Positions 44,387 to 55,071 of a DNA stretch of 64,000 nt are shown here, piece after piece. Position 1 is the stretch's first letter. Each line of letters begins with the position of its first letter. The notes under the pieces were generated by a model. That model was not told the origin of the DNA. It saw only the letters and a program-made list of their open reading frames with translations, and did not search any database. The stretch is taken from contig CP087208.1 of assembly GCA_020912385.1 (NCBI GenBank), forward strand, positions 434,001-498,000, written 5' to 3'. The DNA comes from Neofusicoccum parvum. Lineage: Eukaryota; Ascomycota; Dothideomycetes; Botryosphaeriales; Botryosphaeriaceae. A program made the position numbers and the translations under genes.

Positions 44387-45248
44387 TTACTGCGACGAGC
44401 CTCCGGAGATGGTGATCACTTGGCCTGGAAGACGAAGTCAGTCTATGCGCGCAATTATCATGATTGTCTTGAAACTCACCGTTGACCCACCCACCGTCCT
44501 CGCTTGCCAAGAAACCGACCACCCTCGCGACATCCTGGGGCTCTGCACACCGTCCCAGAGGGCAGTGCTGAGCCATGAGCGTCTCAATCTTCTCAGCAGG
44601 CCACTCGGGCGTGCCGCCGGGGATGTAGTGCCATGCATTCTGGGTGAACATGTCACTCTTGATGCCGCCGGGTGCAACGCCGTTGACAGTGATGCCCCTG
44701 ACACCAAAGTCGGTCGCGAAAGCCTTGATCATACCAATGACAGCCATCTTGCTAGCGTTGTAGAGCGCGTGGTCCTTTACACCCAGAAGACCGGCAGCGA
44801 TGCTGGACATGAGGATAAGACGGCCGTTGTTCTCGAGGTGCTTGAAGGCGGCCTGACCGACGAAAAACTGGGCGCGAGCGTTCAGGTTGAAGACGTGGTC
44901 GTACTTCTCCTCGGTTATCTCCTCCGTCTTGTCCCAGCTCTCGGTGCCCGAGTTGCTCATGACAATGTCAATCTTGCCGAACGCCTTCTTCGCCTCCTCG
45001 AACAAACGGTTGATCTCGGACACCTTGGAGACGTCGGCCTGGATGGAGACGGCCTTGGCGCCATTGCCGTAGGATTCAATCTCCTTGACGACTTCTTCGG
45101 CGGGGCCCTTGGAGGAGACGTAGTTGACGATGACCGAGGCACCGCGCTTGCCCAGCTCGAGAGCGCAGCCACGTCCAATACCGCGGCCGGCACCGGTGAT
45201 GAGAGCAACCTTGCCCTCAAGGCTGGCGGTGGGAACAGCGAGAACCAT
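44387..45248 (-). CDS. Short-chain dehydrogenase/reductase, hydroxynaphthalene-reductase-like
   Basis: NADPH-dependent reductase of the classical SDR family, T4HN/T3HN reductase or versicolorin reductase subgroup. Exons are 44480-45248 and 44387-44424; intron 44425-44479 (55 nt) joins GGWVNG to QVITISGGSSQ; 268 residues. The cofactor motif is TGAGRGIG (18-25); catalytic residues are Ser149, Tyr163 and Lys167 (YNASK). SNSGTESWDKTEEITEEKYDHVFNLN, VAPGGIKSDMF and ASEDGGWVNG are characteristic of the polyketide-reductase branch. Such enzymes serve DHN-melanin and aflatoxin-type pathways, but no polyketide synthase, scytalone dehydratase or pathway regulator is in the window, so pathway membership is open. 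The enzyme looks intact. Confidence 0.9.
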
Positions 45249-46425
45249 GTTTGCTGGATGCTGAAGTGTTGGGATTAGACAAGGCAAGCGTGCGCGTGAA
45301 TATGACGACGTACGGGTATAAGACTGGAGAGTTTGAACAGGCAGAAAAAAAGCGAGACTTGATCAAGCACGACGAGATCAACAGATCAACAGCGACGAAA
45401 TTGTGAAGCTAGGAAATATTCTGACACTATGGGGGGTCTATATAAACAGAGCCAACAAAAAAAGTTACCACGGGTCTACGGGGAGACGCGACGCGTCCGG
45501 AGTCGGATCCCCGCCCTCTGTCCGGAGCACTGCGACTTAGCCTCAGCCCCGGGAGCAATACAGTTCTGGAAGAGTTCCACAAAAGCCCGATCGGCTTTGG
45601 CAGAGGCCGAGGAGCGCGATTGGCCCCACAGCACGAAAACGTCAGCGGCCATGGCTGCAACGTGGGGCGGAAGTGGGCTGGAGACGAAACCGCGACGACG
45701 CTTGGCTGTCGCGTGGTGTTTTTAGCAAGTCCGAAGCGCTAGCAGCTGAGGTGAGTGCATCGGCGAAGGAGCGGGGCGATGCGAAGTCGTCCAGAGGTAT
45801 CTGCCGGCAGTAGTGCATTCCGAACCGTGGGCGGCGATGGCTCCAGCCTCGGCCGGACGCAGGGACGCGACGGTGTGGCGGAGGCATGCGAGTTGGAGTT
45901 GGAGTGAGCGCGAGACCAGCGGCTGGAGAGGGAGGAGGGAGGCCTGGCCGCTTATCTTATCGCTCCCGCCTGGCGACCCCTCCACGGCCAGCGCACCCAG
46001 CGGCTGCGGTGCACAAGCTCAGCAGGACCGGCCAATGGCCTGGGGAGCCTCATTGTCTCCTGCACCACCGGCAGCGTTGGCAGGAGCTCCTCCGCGCCAG
46101 ACCCCTCGAGCCACGCAGCGATGGCGCCGCGACGCTGGGAGCAGCTGAGGCGGCGGGGCAACGAACGCCGAGATGGGCGACGCCACGACTTGACGTGATT
46201 CCTGCGCCTGCTTCCGCCGCTCTCCAGCCCCATCCCTCTCTGTCCTGCTGGTCTCTCCGCCGACCGCTCCTGAACAGTCGATCCTTCAGCCGGTGGAGAC
46301 AGTCCATTGCACGCCTGCAACAAGGGGCGCCCTCCCATTCTCCGACAGCACCACGCGGCGAACAACACCAGCCCGCGTTCGGCGAAGCTCCCCCGCGCAA
46401 CCGCAACACCACCGCCGCCACCAAG
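45249..46425. other. Intergenic, divergent promoter of SDR and SurE genes
   Basis: 1.2 kb. tatataaac at 45439-45446 is TATA-like on the plus strand, about 190 bp upstream of the SDR start, which lies on the other strand. No gene is supported. Confidence 0.5.
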
Positions 46426-47559
46426 ATGCACATCCTCGTAAGAGCTCTCCTCACCTCTCACACAAGCCCCACCCACGTCATTGACGAGAAGCCCTGCCAA
46501 GGTGACCAACGACGACGGCCCGCCGTCCAACGACTCGTCGCCCTACGTGCACCCCTTCATCGCCGCCCTCCAAGCCCACGGCCACACCGTCTCCGTCGTG
46601 CTCCCGAACGTGCAGCGCTCGTGGATCGGCAAGGCGCACATCGTCGGCCACAGCATCCGCCCGACCTACTTCCGCCCCGACCCCATCCCCGCGACCCTGC
46701 CCGCCTCCGAGGACGGCACTCCTCGCTACGCCAACACCGGCATCACCAGCTCGCGGCCGCTGCCTCCCTCCTCCTCCGACGAGGAGTGGATCCTCGTCGA
46801 CAGCACGCCCGCGTCCTGCGTCCAGATCGGCCTGCACCACTACTTCGGCGACCGCGGGCCCATCGACCTCGTCGTCTCGGGCCCGAACTATGGCAGGAAC
46901 ACCACGGCCGTGTTTGCGCTGAGCAGCGGCACCATCGGCGGCGCCATGGAGGGCGCCGTCTCCGGGAAGCGCTCCATCGCGCTGAGCTTTGCCTTCTTCG
47001 ACCGCAACCATGACGCGAACATCATCGGCGAGGCGTGCGAGCAGGCGGTCAAGGTCATCGAGCACCTGGCCGCCAACTGGGGCGAGGACGCGCATCTGTA
47101 CTCGGTCAACGTGCCGCTGCAGCAGGGCGTCACGAAGCAGAAGACCGTGTGGACCGAGATGCTGCAGAATGCTTGGTCGAGCGGAAGCTGCTTCCAGGAA
47201 GTGCTGGTGCCGGAGAGCGAGGATGACGGCCCGGCCGAGGCCGAGAGAGAGCTCCGGAGGAGCGAGGTGGACGGTGGAAGCGGCGCGGGAGGAAGTGGAA
47301 CGGTTACGCCGCATGCGAGATATTCCCACATGCATTTCAAGTGGGCGCCCAAGTTCAAGGACGTCTATGACAGCGTGGAAAAGAGCGAGCCGGGTAATGA
47401 TGGTTGGGCAGTGAAGAATGGTTACACGAGGTGAGTTTCAGGCCCCGTTTGCTCTTTGAGGAACGCGAAGTGTTGTACTAACTTCTCACCAGCGTGACGC
47501 CCCTGCGGGCGAACTTTATGCATGCCTCAGCAAACTTCAAGGGTGAGCTGAAGATATAA
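46426..47559 (+). CDS. SurE-family 5'/3'-nucleotidase / acid phosphatase
   Basis: Metal-dependent phosphatase of the SurE fold, active on nucleotides in bacteria and yeast. Three exons: 46426-46437 (only 12 nt, MHIL), 46502-47430 and 47493-47559; introns of 64 and 62 nt; 335 residues. The first intron was placed because it restores MHIL-VTNDDGPPSN, the metal-binding N-terminus of SurE; starting inside exon 2 would lose the first strand. Other marks are GHTVSVVLPNVQRSWIGKAH, PIDLVVSGPNYGRNTTA (second metal loop), and SSGTIGGAMEGAVSGKRSIALSFAFF. The tail ends TPLRANFMHASANFKGELKI. No signal peptide, so probably cytosolic. Physiological substrate unknown. Confidence 0.9.
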
Positions 47560-49009
47560 ATCTGACAGCATTCGCTATGCGAGATACCTCTGCATATTTC
47601 TAGAATTGGATAAATATCAGGCTTGAATAGAAATTCAGGCTAATGACTACCCAATTGCTTCATTTGAATGTTTGAATGCATTGCATGCTCTGTTCTTTTG
47701 GTGGTATTGATGTTCCTGTTTAGCGTTGAATGAATTCCTTTTCCAAATATATTACCATCTAAAACACCGTGCTAACAATAGCCGAGTTCTTCATAGCATT
47801 AGATCAAATCGTCCATATAGCAGCGCAGCTTCTCAACGCAAACTTACCTCCCTAGTTACTGGGACTCTTCATGAGCAACATGATCCTGGGAGGCGAGAGT
47901 GCGTTTACGTTCTCCATCCCATGCCCAGGTGACTCACCAGGGTCTTCCATTTCCTTCACCACCCGTGCGAGCCGGTCGTTCCTTCCCAAAATGTCTGTCA
48001 TTTCCATCTCCACCACAGCGGAGGAAAAAATCCCGACCTTCCTCTCCACGCGCCAACAACATCTCCACGCACCAGCATCACTCCACTCGCATAGGTCTTA
48101 CCGCCGCAACCCCGCCATCGCCTCGCGGCCCATCCTTACCGCAACAACCTCGTCCTGGCGTCGACACGCCCAAACTACGAGCTGGTGCTCGCATTCAACC
48201 CGCTCGGACGCCCCGGCCGCATCGAGCCGACCGGCCCGGAAATGGCCCTGCCGGTCACGTCGACCGCCCCGTCCGCCCCCGCCGACATCTCGTCCCCCCG
48301 GTCGAGCCCGGCCGTCCGGATGCGGAAGATCCTGGCGCGGACCCGGCGCGCGCGTCGCCCCGGCCCGTCCTGCCTGGGCGGACAGGGCGGAGGGCGGGGT
48401 CTGGCGATGTGAAGGCTTGCCGGACCGAGCTGCTCGCCGTTGGTCGTGGCTGGGTTCGTGTGTTCGGGCAGCAGCAGCAGCAGCAGCAGCAGCGTGAGAG
48501 TCCGGTTCCTGGAGGTCGTGTGCTGGCTAACTCGTGCGCTCCCCGTCACAGCTCGCTCTCAGGGATGGTGGATGCGATGTCACTTGTCTTAACCGCAGTA
48601 ATCTTCCTTTTCCGCTATAAAGAAAAAGAAAAAAGAAAAAAAAAACTTCCATTCTGCGACGCCAAACGATATCGACACCGCGTCACGAGCCGGACGGAGC
48701 AACAAGCTGGAACTCATCGACGTCGTTTTCTTGGAGAGAGATTGGATCACGGAATTGATCAGTGCGTTGGGATAGTGGAAGCGCCATAGGGAAGATAAGG
48801 ACAAACCATCATTCAGCCTGTTGACTTTCTGGCAGTTGAGTAGAGCCTTGCGTTAGTGATTTCACACTGAACATCGATGTCCCAGACGAGACTGCAAGGC
48901 GGCAATACAAGTATTTATAAGTCTTCATTACAAGGTTCGTATCATTAAATGTGCATGTATATACACAGCGGCTCTCACCCCTTCATTACTCCATCACGCC
49001 GCGAATGAC
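47560..49009. other. Intergenic, contains a CAG repeat; no firm gene
   Basis: 1.45 kb between convergent genes. The central part (48.05-48.4 kb) is GC-rich; one plus-strand frame reads NYELVLAFNPLGRPGRIEPT and looks mildly protein-like, but has no start, splice-consistent continuation or known domain. An A-rich tract lies near 48,625-48,646. Confidence 0.4.
48469..48492. repeat. (CAG)8 microsatellite
   Basis: Eight perfect cag units. If transcribed in one plus-strand frame it would encode poly-Gln, but no gene around it is supported. Confidence 0.85.
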
Positions 49010-50466
49010 TTATGCCTGGTAGATCCCCAGCACATCCGTCGAGTTATCATAGTCGACGCCGCACTTCTCGCCGAAGCCGCCAAACCGCTCGCCCCGCTCG
49101 CGCACCCAGCGCTCGAACGAGGCGCGCGCGCAGCTCTCGCCGGGGCCATCGACGCAGCCCTGCAGCGGCTGGGGCGCGCTGTTGACGAGCACGCGGTAGA
49201 ACTCGTCGCCGGCGTCCTCGAAGCCGTAGCTGTCGCAGGCCATGCGCTCGACGGCGATGTTGGTCAGGAAGGGCAGGATGTGGCTGCTCTTCCAGGCGCG
49301 GCGGTGGTTGACGGCGTCGAGGGGCATGGAGGCGTTGGCGTCGTCGGCGCCCGAGAAGGCCGAGTTGTTGAACAGGCCCAGCGCGACGAGCACCGTCGGC
49401 GGCAGCTCGCGGTGCGTGAACGAGACGTACAGGTCCTGCGCCGCGCCCGAGGCGTTGGTCGAAGAGAAGAGCGTGGCCGCCGTCGCGTTGACCCACGGGT
49501 AGCCGAGCACCGCCGAGATGGGGTTGCCGTAGCCCGTGTTGTGGTGGTACATCAGGTCGTTGGTGTACTCGAAGCCGAGCCACTCGTCCGGCGTGAAGAG
49601 CGTGGTCGAGCAGAAGGGCGACGTGCCCCGGATCACGGACTCGTAGCCGCAGAGCTGCTGCATGCCGTAGATGTCGGACGCGGTCCAGTTGAAGCCGGGG
49701 ACCGCGGCGCGGAACCGCGCGATGATGGGGGCGGTGTACTTCTTCTGGAAGGTCTGCGGTGGGAAATGGTTAGCGGTTGCACGCTTTGGCTTGCTGCGGG
49801 CCGGTGGTGGGTCGGGGTGCTTACGGAAGACTGGTCGCTGCCCCTGGACGAGCTGTACGCCGGGCACCCCTTGTACGGCGTCAAGCTGTCGGCGCCCGAC
49901 TCGCTCGTCTCCCCGATCTGCGTCAGCGCGCTCAGGTTGCTGGTGCGGTCGAGCCCGCTGATCAGGCTCTGGGCGCTCTTGACCGTCCGCTCCGCCGTCG
50001 ACGTCCACACCTTCTTGGGCGTCGCGAAGCCCGGGTACCGCCGCGCCAGCTCCACGCCCAGGCTCATGGCCTCCAGCGAGCCGATCTTGGTCAGCTGCTC
50101 CATGTCGCGGTCCTCGTCGATCGGGTCGACCCAGGTCGAGAGGAAGGAGAGGTCGTGCGATTTGCTGAAGTCGGCGGACGTGTTGGCGAGCTTCTCCGTG
50201 AAGGGTTGGATGTACGACTCGTAGTCGAAGTCGTTGGCGTAGATGGCGGCATGGCGGACGAGGTAGGCCGCGCGCGTGACGTTGCAGCCCTGCGGTGGTG
50301 CCGGGGAGAGCGGAGGGTCCTGGGGGGAGAAGTAGGGCGCGATGCCCGCGAGGTGCTCGAGCGGGTTGAATTGGTAGTTGTCGGGGCTGTAGAGGATGTT
50401 TTGGCCGCTGGCCTGGACGCTGCCGAGGAGCGCGGCGGAGGCGGCGAGGAGGGATTGCGAATGCAT
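49010..50466 (-). CDS. Secreted histidine acid phosphatase family protein with variant active-site motifs
   Basis: Branch-2 histidine phosphatase (phytase/acid phosphatase-like fold). Exons are 49825-50466 and 49010-49753; intron 49754-49824 (71 nt, gtaagc...cgcag) joins SDQSS to TFQKKYTAP; 461 residues. A signal peptide is present (LLAASAALLGSVQAS). The nucleophile motif is RHAAIY at 71-76 instead of RHGxRxP, so the second Arg is missing. The proton-donor region is FTHRELPPTVLVALGLFN; His328 is followed by Arg-Glu (329-330) rather than Asp, resembling the HAE of multiple-inositol-polyphosphate phosphatases. A conserved Arg remains in STAERTVKSAQ. The protein may be a distinct subfamily or have altered activity. 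Paired Cys suggest disulphides. Confidence 0.85.
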
Positions 50467-51197
50467 GTTTGCGGTGGTGTTGTGCTCGTTTTTGCCGTAT
50501 AGGGGAAGTGCAGGCGAGGAGCCGCAGTCAAAGAGCAGGAATGGAGATGGATGACCCCAATTGATTCCGCACTCGGCCGTTACACGCTCGCCTTTCTAGA
50601 GAATTGCAGAGCTGTTGATGGCTGAATGGCTGAGTGGCTGAGGGGGAAACGCGTTCATAAACAATGAACGGGGCTGGTCAGAGCAAAGGGAGACCGGGGT
50701 ATGACGTAACGAAATAAGCTTTTCTGCTATCCGCCTTGGAAGGTGGTGGCTAGCGAAGGAACAGGCAGTGATCGGCGCATGGAGCAGGTTTCCTAGCGGG
50801 CGCCCGCTCCCGCTATTCGGCTGTCTCGGATGCAAGTGATGGCATCTCACCTGTCAAGCTGCGACCGTCGTGTCCTGTTTTTGTCCTTCCACGTGTCGGT
50901 GGATGACACCAGCCCTGGCGGTGAGTGTGTTGGGCGCCTCCAAGACGACGTTGAAGACGAAGCTCGTCGAAGCCTTGTCGATCATCTCGCGAATGCGCAT
51001 CAAATGAAATGATGGACAGACGATCTTGTACCGCACGCAGCAAGTTGAAAGATGAGGAGGTGACGTCTTGAAACACGCACAAACTCAAACTCCACTGCAA
51101 TCACTCAAAATGAAAGGACATCAACCCATGGCAACACCAGCAATCTTCATTACAGTCTAATTCACCCTTTCTGGCCTCAGCGGAATTGCTCGTCCGT
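50467..51197. other. Intergenic
   Basis: 731 bp between two minus-strand genes; short featureless frames only. Nothing else seen. Confidence 0.55.
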
Positions 51198-52382
51198 TCA
51201 ATTCTTGACCGGATCCAGGTCCTCGACTTCGTCCGGATTGTAGCTACCAGTCAGCCACTTGTACGGCGGGATGAAGTCCACGAATCCCAGGTTCGGGCTG
51301 GAGATGTCGTAGCCCATCAGCCGCTGCACCTCGGGGCTCCACGACGCAACCTCCTCCTTGGTGTGGATCAGATACTGGTTTTCCTGCTCCAGCAGTCAGC
51401 GTCCAGGCCCGTTCTACGGGGGCCGATCAACGATCAACCTACCTCGCCGCGCAGGTGGCTCTGACAGAAAAACATGGAGTGCATCGGCCGACGCCAGTCC
51501 TCGGTCTTGTTCGCGCCGCCCGCGTGGTACAGCCCGCCCAGGTGGCACCACGCGTCGCCGGGCATCATCGTCGCCGGCGCCGCCTCCTCCATCGTGGGGC
51601 AGCGCTCCATGCCCCAGAGGTGGGAGCCGGGGATGGCCTGGGTCGCAAGCACGGTCAGCCACAGGAAATACAGGCGGCGCGGGGAAAGCAGGGGCGGAGC
51701 AACTCACCACCGTCGCCCCGTTCTCGGCCGTCGTCTGCGTCCCGGGGATCAGGAACGCCATCATCAGGTCGCTGCCCAGCCTGTACCCGCTCTGCGTCTG
51801 GTCATCGCGCCAGCCGTGGTGCACCTTCTCGTCGCGGTGCAGCCGCTGTCCGGCGCCGCCGGGGTTGCACTCGAGGGTCATGCTGCTGGATAGGATCGGG
51901 TACAGCGTGTACTCGTGGCGGTCGTCGTTGTACCAGCAATGTGTCGTCTTGGAGAGGAAGTAGTTCGTCACCTGCTTGATGAGCGGGTGCACCAGCCAGT
52001 TGTTGCGGACAGTGGGCGAGCGCGAGATGAGGCGTGTGCAGCGGCGGGTTTCCGGTGGGAAGAGGGCGCCCTGTGGGATGGCATGGTCAGTACAGGTGGG
52101 TCGGTGAGGAGGTGGGGCGGAATATTGAAGGTGAGGTTAAAGAGAAGTGAGTATGAGAATGAGGCAGGGCCGGTGGAGATGTGGGAATGGGCATGCAAGA
52201 GTACTAACCTTCCAAGGCTTGTCCTTACGCAGGTACGGCTGCGTCTCGGCATTCACCTGATCCACCATCTCAGGCGTAGTGAAGTTCTTGATAACAACTC
52301 CACCATCCTTCTTGAGAGCCTCGATGATGGCATCAGGCTCAGAAGCATCAATGCGCTGGATCACAGGAACGGCGGAAGGCAT
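51198..52382 (-). CDS. Phytanoyl-CoA dioxygenase (PhyH) family enzyme
   Basis: 2-oxoglutarate/Fe(II) dioxygenase. Exons are 52209-52382, 51708-52070, 51443-51637 and 51198-51383, all in phase 0; introns of 138, 70 and 59 nt; 305 residues. The iron site is HRD (136-138) in GQRLHRDEKVHH, with distal His217 in GLYHAGGANKTEDWRR and Arg228 or Arg229 as the likely 2-oxoglutarate ligand. IPGSHLWG and MPGDAW are typical of the fungal PhyH branch that includes secondary-metabolite oxidases as well as catabolic enzymes. No peroxisomal PTS1 (it ends PVKN). It lies about 720 bp downstream of a co-oriented ketopantoate-reductase-like gene; a shared pathway is possible but unproven. Confidence 0.9.
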
Positions 52383-53100
52383 TGTGGCGTCCGAATTTCT
52401 AATTGTCTAAATTCAATTGGTCTTGGGAATGTGGAAGGTTTGTTGTCGCCAGCACTTACTCCGTGGCTAAGTATATATGCTACTTTAGCGGTCACTATCT
52501 CACTGCGATAAAGATGCTCCCCGCAACTTTCGGATCGGCGTGTATGGTTACTTAGTTGCGTAATTTATTGCGCTGCGGCTAGCATCGGCGCCCCAGAAGC
52601 CGTGATCCGTGATATGAGGTCCCCTTTCTCCAGATTTCCGGGACAGGAAAGCTCAAGCGACGAGGGTGCAGGTTCAAACGACGGCCACAATGAAGATTGC
52701 ACGAATGCAAAGGATGAGCTGTGGATGCGACATCAACATGCTCTGAATGCTCTGAATTTATCTACAGTTGGAGAGGCGGTAAGTGTCCAGTCATGAATGT
52801 TCCAGTCATAAAAGCCGATCAACAGCATTGCCGCACAAGTACCACAACCCCACTCTCGTGCGCGATTGGCGTCGCGGTATCTTATCTTAGCAGACTCGTA
52901 TGCAAGCTTCTCGGAATCGACGCAGGGATACTGGATTTCCATACCGATTCTAGAGGAACGACCGCCACCACTAGCGTCAGTCGAATGTGAGTCACTTGGT
53001 TGGTCAATGGCTCGGCTGCCGACACTCCCCGCAACGCGTAATATGTGAGTCTCTGATGTTTTTTGGACCTATCTAACACTATACGTAGGCAGTAAATTTA
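52383..53100. other. Intergenic
   Basis: 718 bp between two minus-strand genes. Holds the promoter of the PhyH gene; no gene is supported. Confidence 0.55.
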
Positions 53101-54258
53101 TCATTTTGCGACGAAATCACCCTTCGGCGGAATGTCTACCAACCCCCGCGATTCCTTCGTCCGCCATTGAATGGCCTTGCAGATGCCGTACAGCACCTTC
53201 AGCGTCGGCATAGGCACCCCGAGAGCTTGACCCTCCTTGAGCGGCTCGCCCAGAATATTTTCCACCTCAATGAAGTTGCCCTGCGAGACGTGTCAGCGAG
53301 TACTTCCATGTCCCTCTCGTTCAGCAGCTACTCACCTTGCGCAGATCGTTCAGCATGCTCGGCGGCAGATACATGTTCAGCGGATCCATGTTGATCATCG
53401 TGTCCGCTACGTCCGCGGGCAGCTCGTGGCCGGCGGCCTTCGCCGCGGCCCTGATCTCCTCCATGGCCGGGCGCACCAGGTAATCAATGCCGCAGTCGGC
53501 GAGCCGGATGCGGCCGGTGTCGAGGCCGGTGATGGCGCAGATGGAGTTCAGGCAGGCGTTGTACACCAGCTTGCGCCAGCGGCTGAAGCCGACGTCGGCG
53601 GTGAAGTCGCACTCGGTCTTGCCGCCGGCGCTGTAGATGCGCACGAAGTCCTTGGCGGCCTTCTCCTCGGCGGCGCGGTCCAGGTTGGGGTTGTGGAAGG
53701 GCCCGAGGGTGACCCGGTCGTTGTCGTCGTGCTCGATGACGCCGTGCGCGACCTCGTGCGAGCCGATCAGGCTGACGCCCGACAGCACGGCGTTGGTGGG
53801 GAAGCGCTCGAAGAGTGGCTTCTCGATGTTGAGCCCGTTTTGGATCAGCACGATGGTCGTGTGGCCGGGCGTCACGGCGGGCGCGATGAGGTCGGCGAGC
53901 GTGGGCGGCACGTCCGGGATGTTTTTGGTGGTGCAGACGATGTAGTCGAAGGGCTGGAGGGACTCTTTTTGCACGTCGGGGATGCTCTTCACCACTGCGG
54001 GCGGGGTGTGAGCGCTGCTGCCGATGTCGCAGTAGCGGCGCGCGCGGGAGGGAACTCACCTTTCGAGGGCCGCCAGCTCTCTATGGTGCCGTGGTCGCAC
54101 GACTTGATGTGGAAGCCATTCTTCACGACGGCGTCGTAGTTCGAGCGCAGGACTGCGGTGACGGATGCCAGGCCACCGACTTCGAGGTTCAGCGCGCCAA
54201 TGGTGCCCACGCCGCCGCTGCCGACCAGGAGAACGTTTGCCTTTGACTCGGAACCCAT
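53101..54258 (-). CDS. 2-dehydropantoate 2-reductase-like protein (ApbA/PanE family)
   Basis: NADPH-dependent reductase fold. Exons are 54060-54258, 53336-53994 and 53101-53280; introns of 65 nt (53995-54059) and 55 nt (53281-53335); 345 residues. The Rossmann motif GSGGVG is at 13-18; IQNG (117-120) and Lys208 in WRKLVYNACLNSICA match the cofactor/catalytic positions of ketopantoate reductases. I start at MGSESKANVL; the in-frame Met at 54330 would add 24 unlikely residues ahead of the first strand. The genuine pantothenate enzyme and paralogues used in secondary metabolism are hard to tell apart by eye; fungi carry several copies. It is co-oriented with the PhyH gene. Confidence 0.9.
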
Positions 54259-55071
54259 TGCTGCGTGTCGAGGATTGTGTATCGAGGAATTGGAGCGCGA
54301 GGGTGAGTTGAAGAAGGAGCGTGGAGGCAATGGGCTTTCATCATCCAGCGCCTCTTGAAAAATGAATGGAGTAAGTCATGCCGATAGGCCACGGTGCGAC
54401 ACGGCTAGCGTCGGGGTGCTTACACGGCTCCCTGCAGCAGCGTGTGGATCTGCAAGGCGCAATTCGCAGCTCTGCACGGGAAAGCGCAAGCCGCAGGCCG
54501 ATATCGACGCGCGTGGAGCAGCTTGTCGCGGCAGGGCGCGTCAGAGCAGAGGGGCAGCGGCCTTATCGCGTCTTATCGGGGCTGCGCTAGCGCGCACCGG
54601 GCTAGTGCGGGACACGCTCGCCGCCCACTCTTGCTCCTCTGATTCACTTCCTTTGCCCGTGGCATCATTCGGCTTTGAAGCCGTTGACTCGGCTCGCAGC
54701 CAGTTGCCTCGGCTCCCAGCGATTCCGGTGGTCAGCGATCGCAGGACGGGCACTCAGCTCTTGCCTGCCCCGCTCATGCATCGTGTACCCAGCTCACAGC
54801 ACGACCCCGCCCGACGGGCTGCCCTACGGAACAGAGCCAACAGCGCCGATGCCGCCCGCGTCGGCCCACAGTCCGCAGCTCGGACGGACGTGCCGAACCG
54901 GCCTCATGGGCACCGCTCTCCTGCACCTGCATGTCGGCTGCGCGATAGGGAACACTTTCCGGAAAGGTCTAGACACATGGACCTATAAGCACTCGGGTAC
55001 CTTCCCGCCTTTTAGATGCCGTTAGCATCGATACCTTTCGCAGCTGTTCTTTCCTGTTCAAGATTCCGACA
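54259..55071. other. Intergenic
   Basis: 813 bp, GC-rich, between the reductase start and the amine oxidase relic. No gene is supported. Confidence 0.55.
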
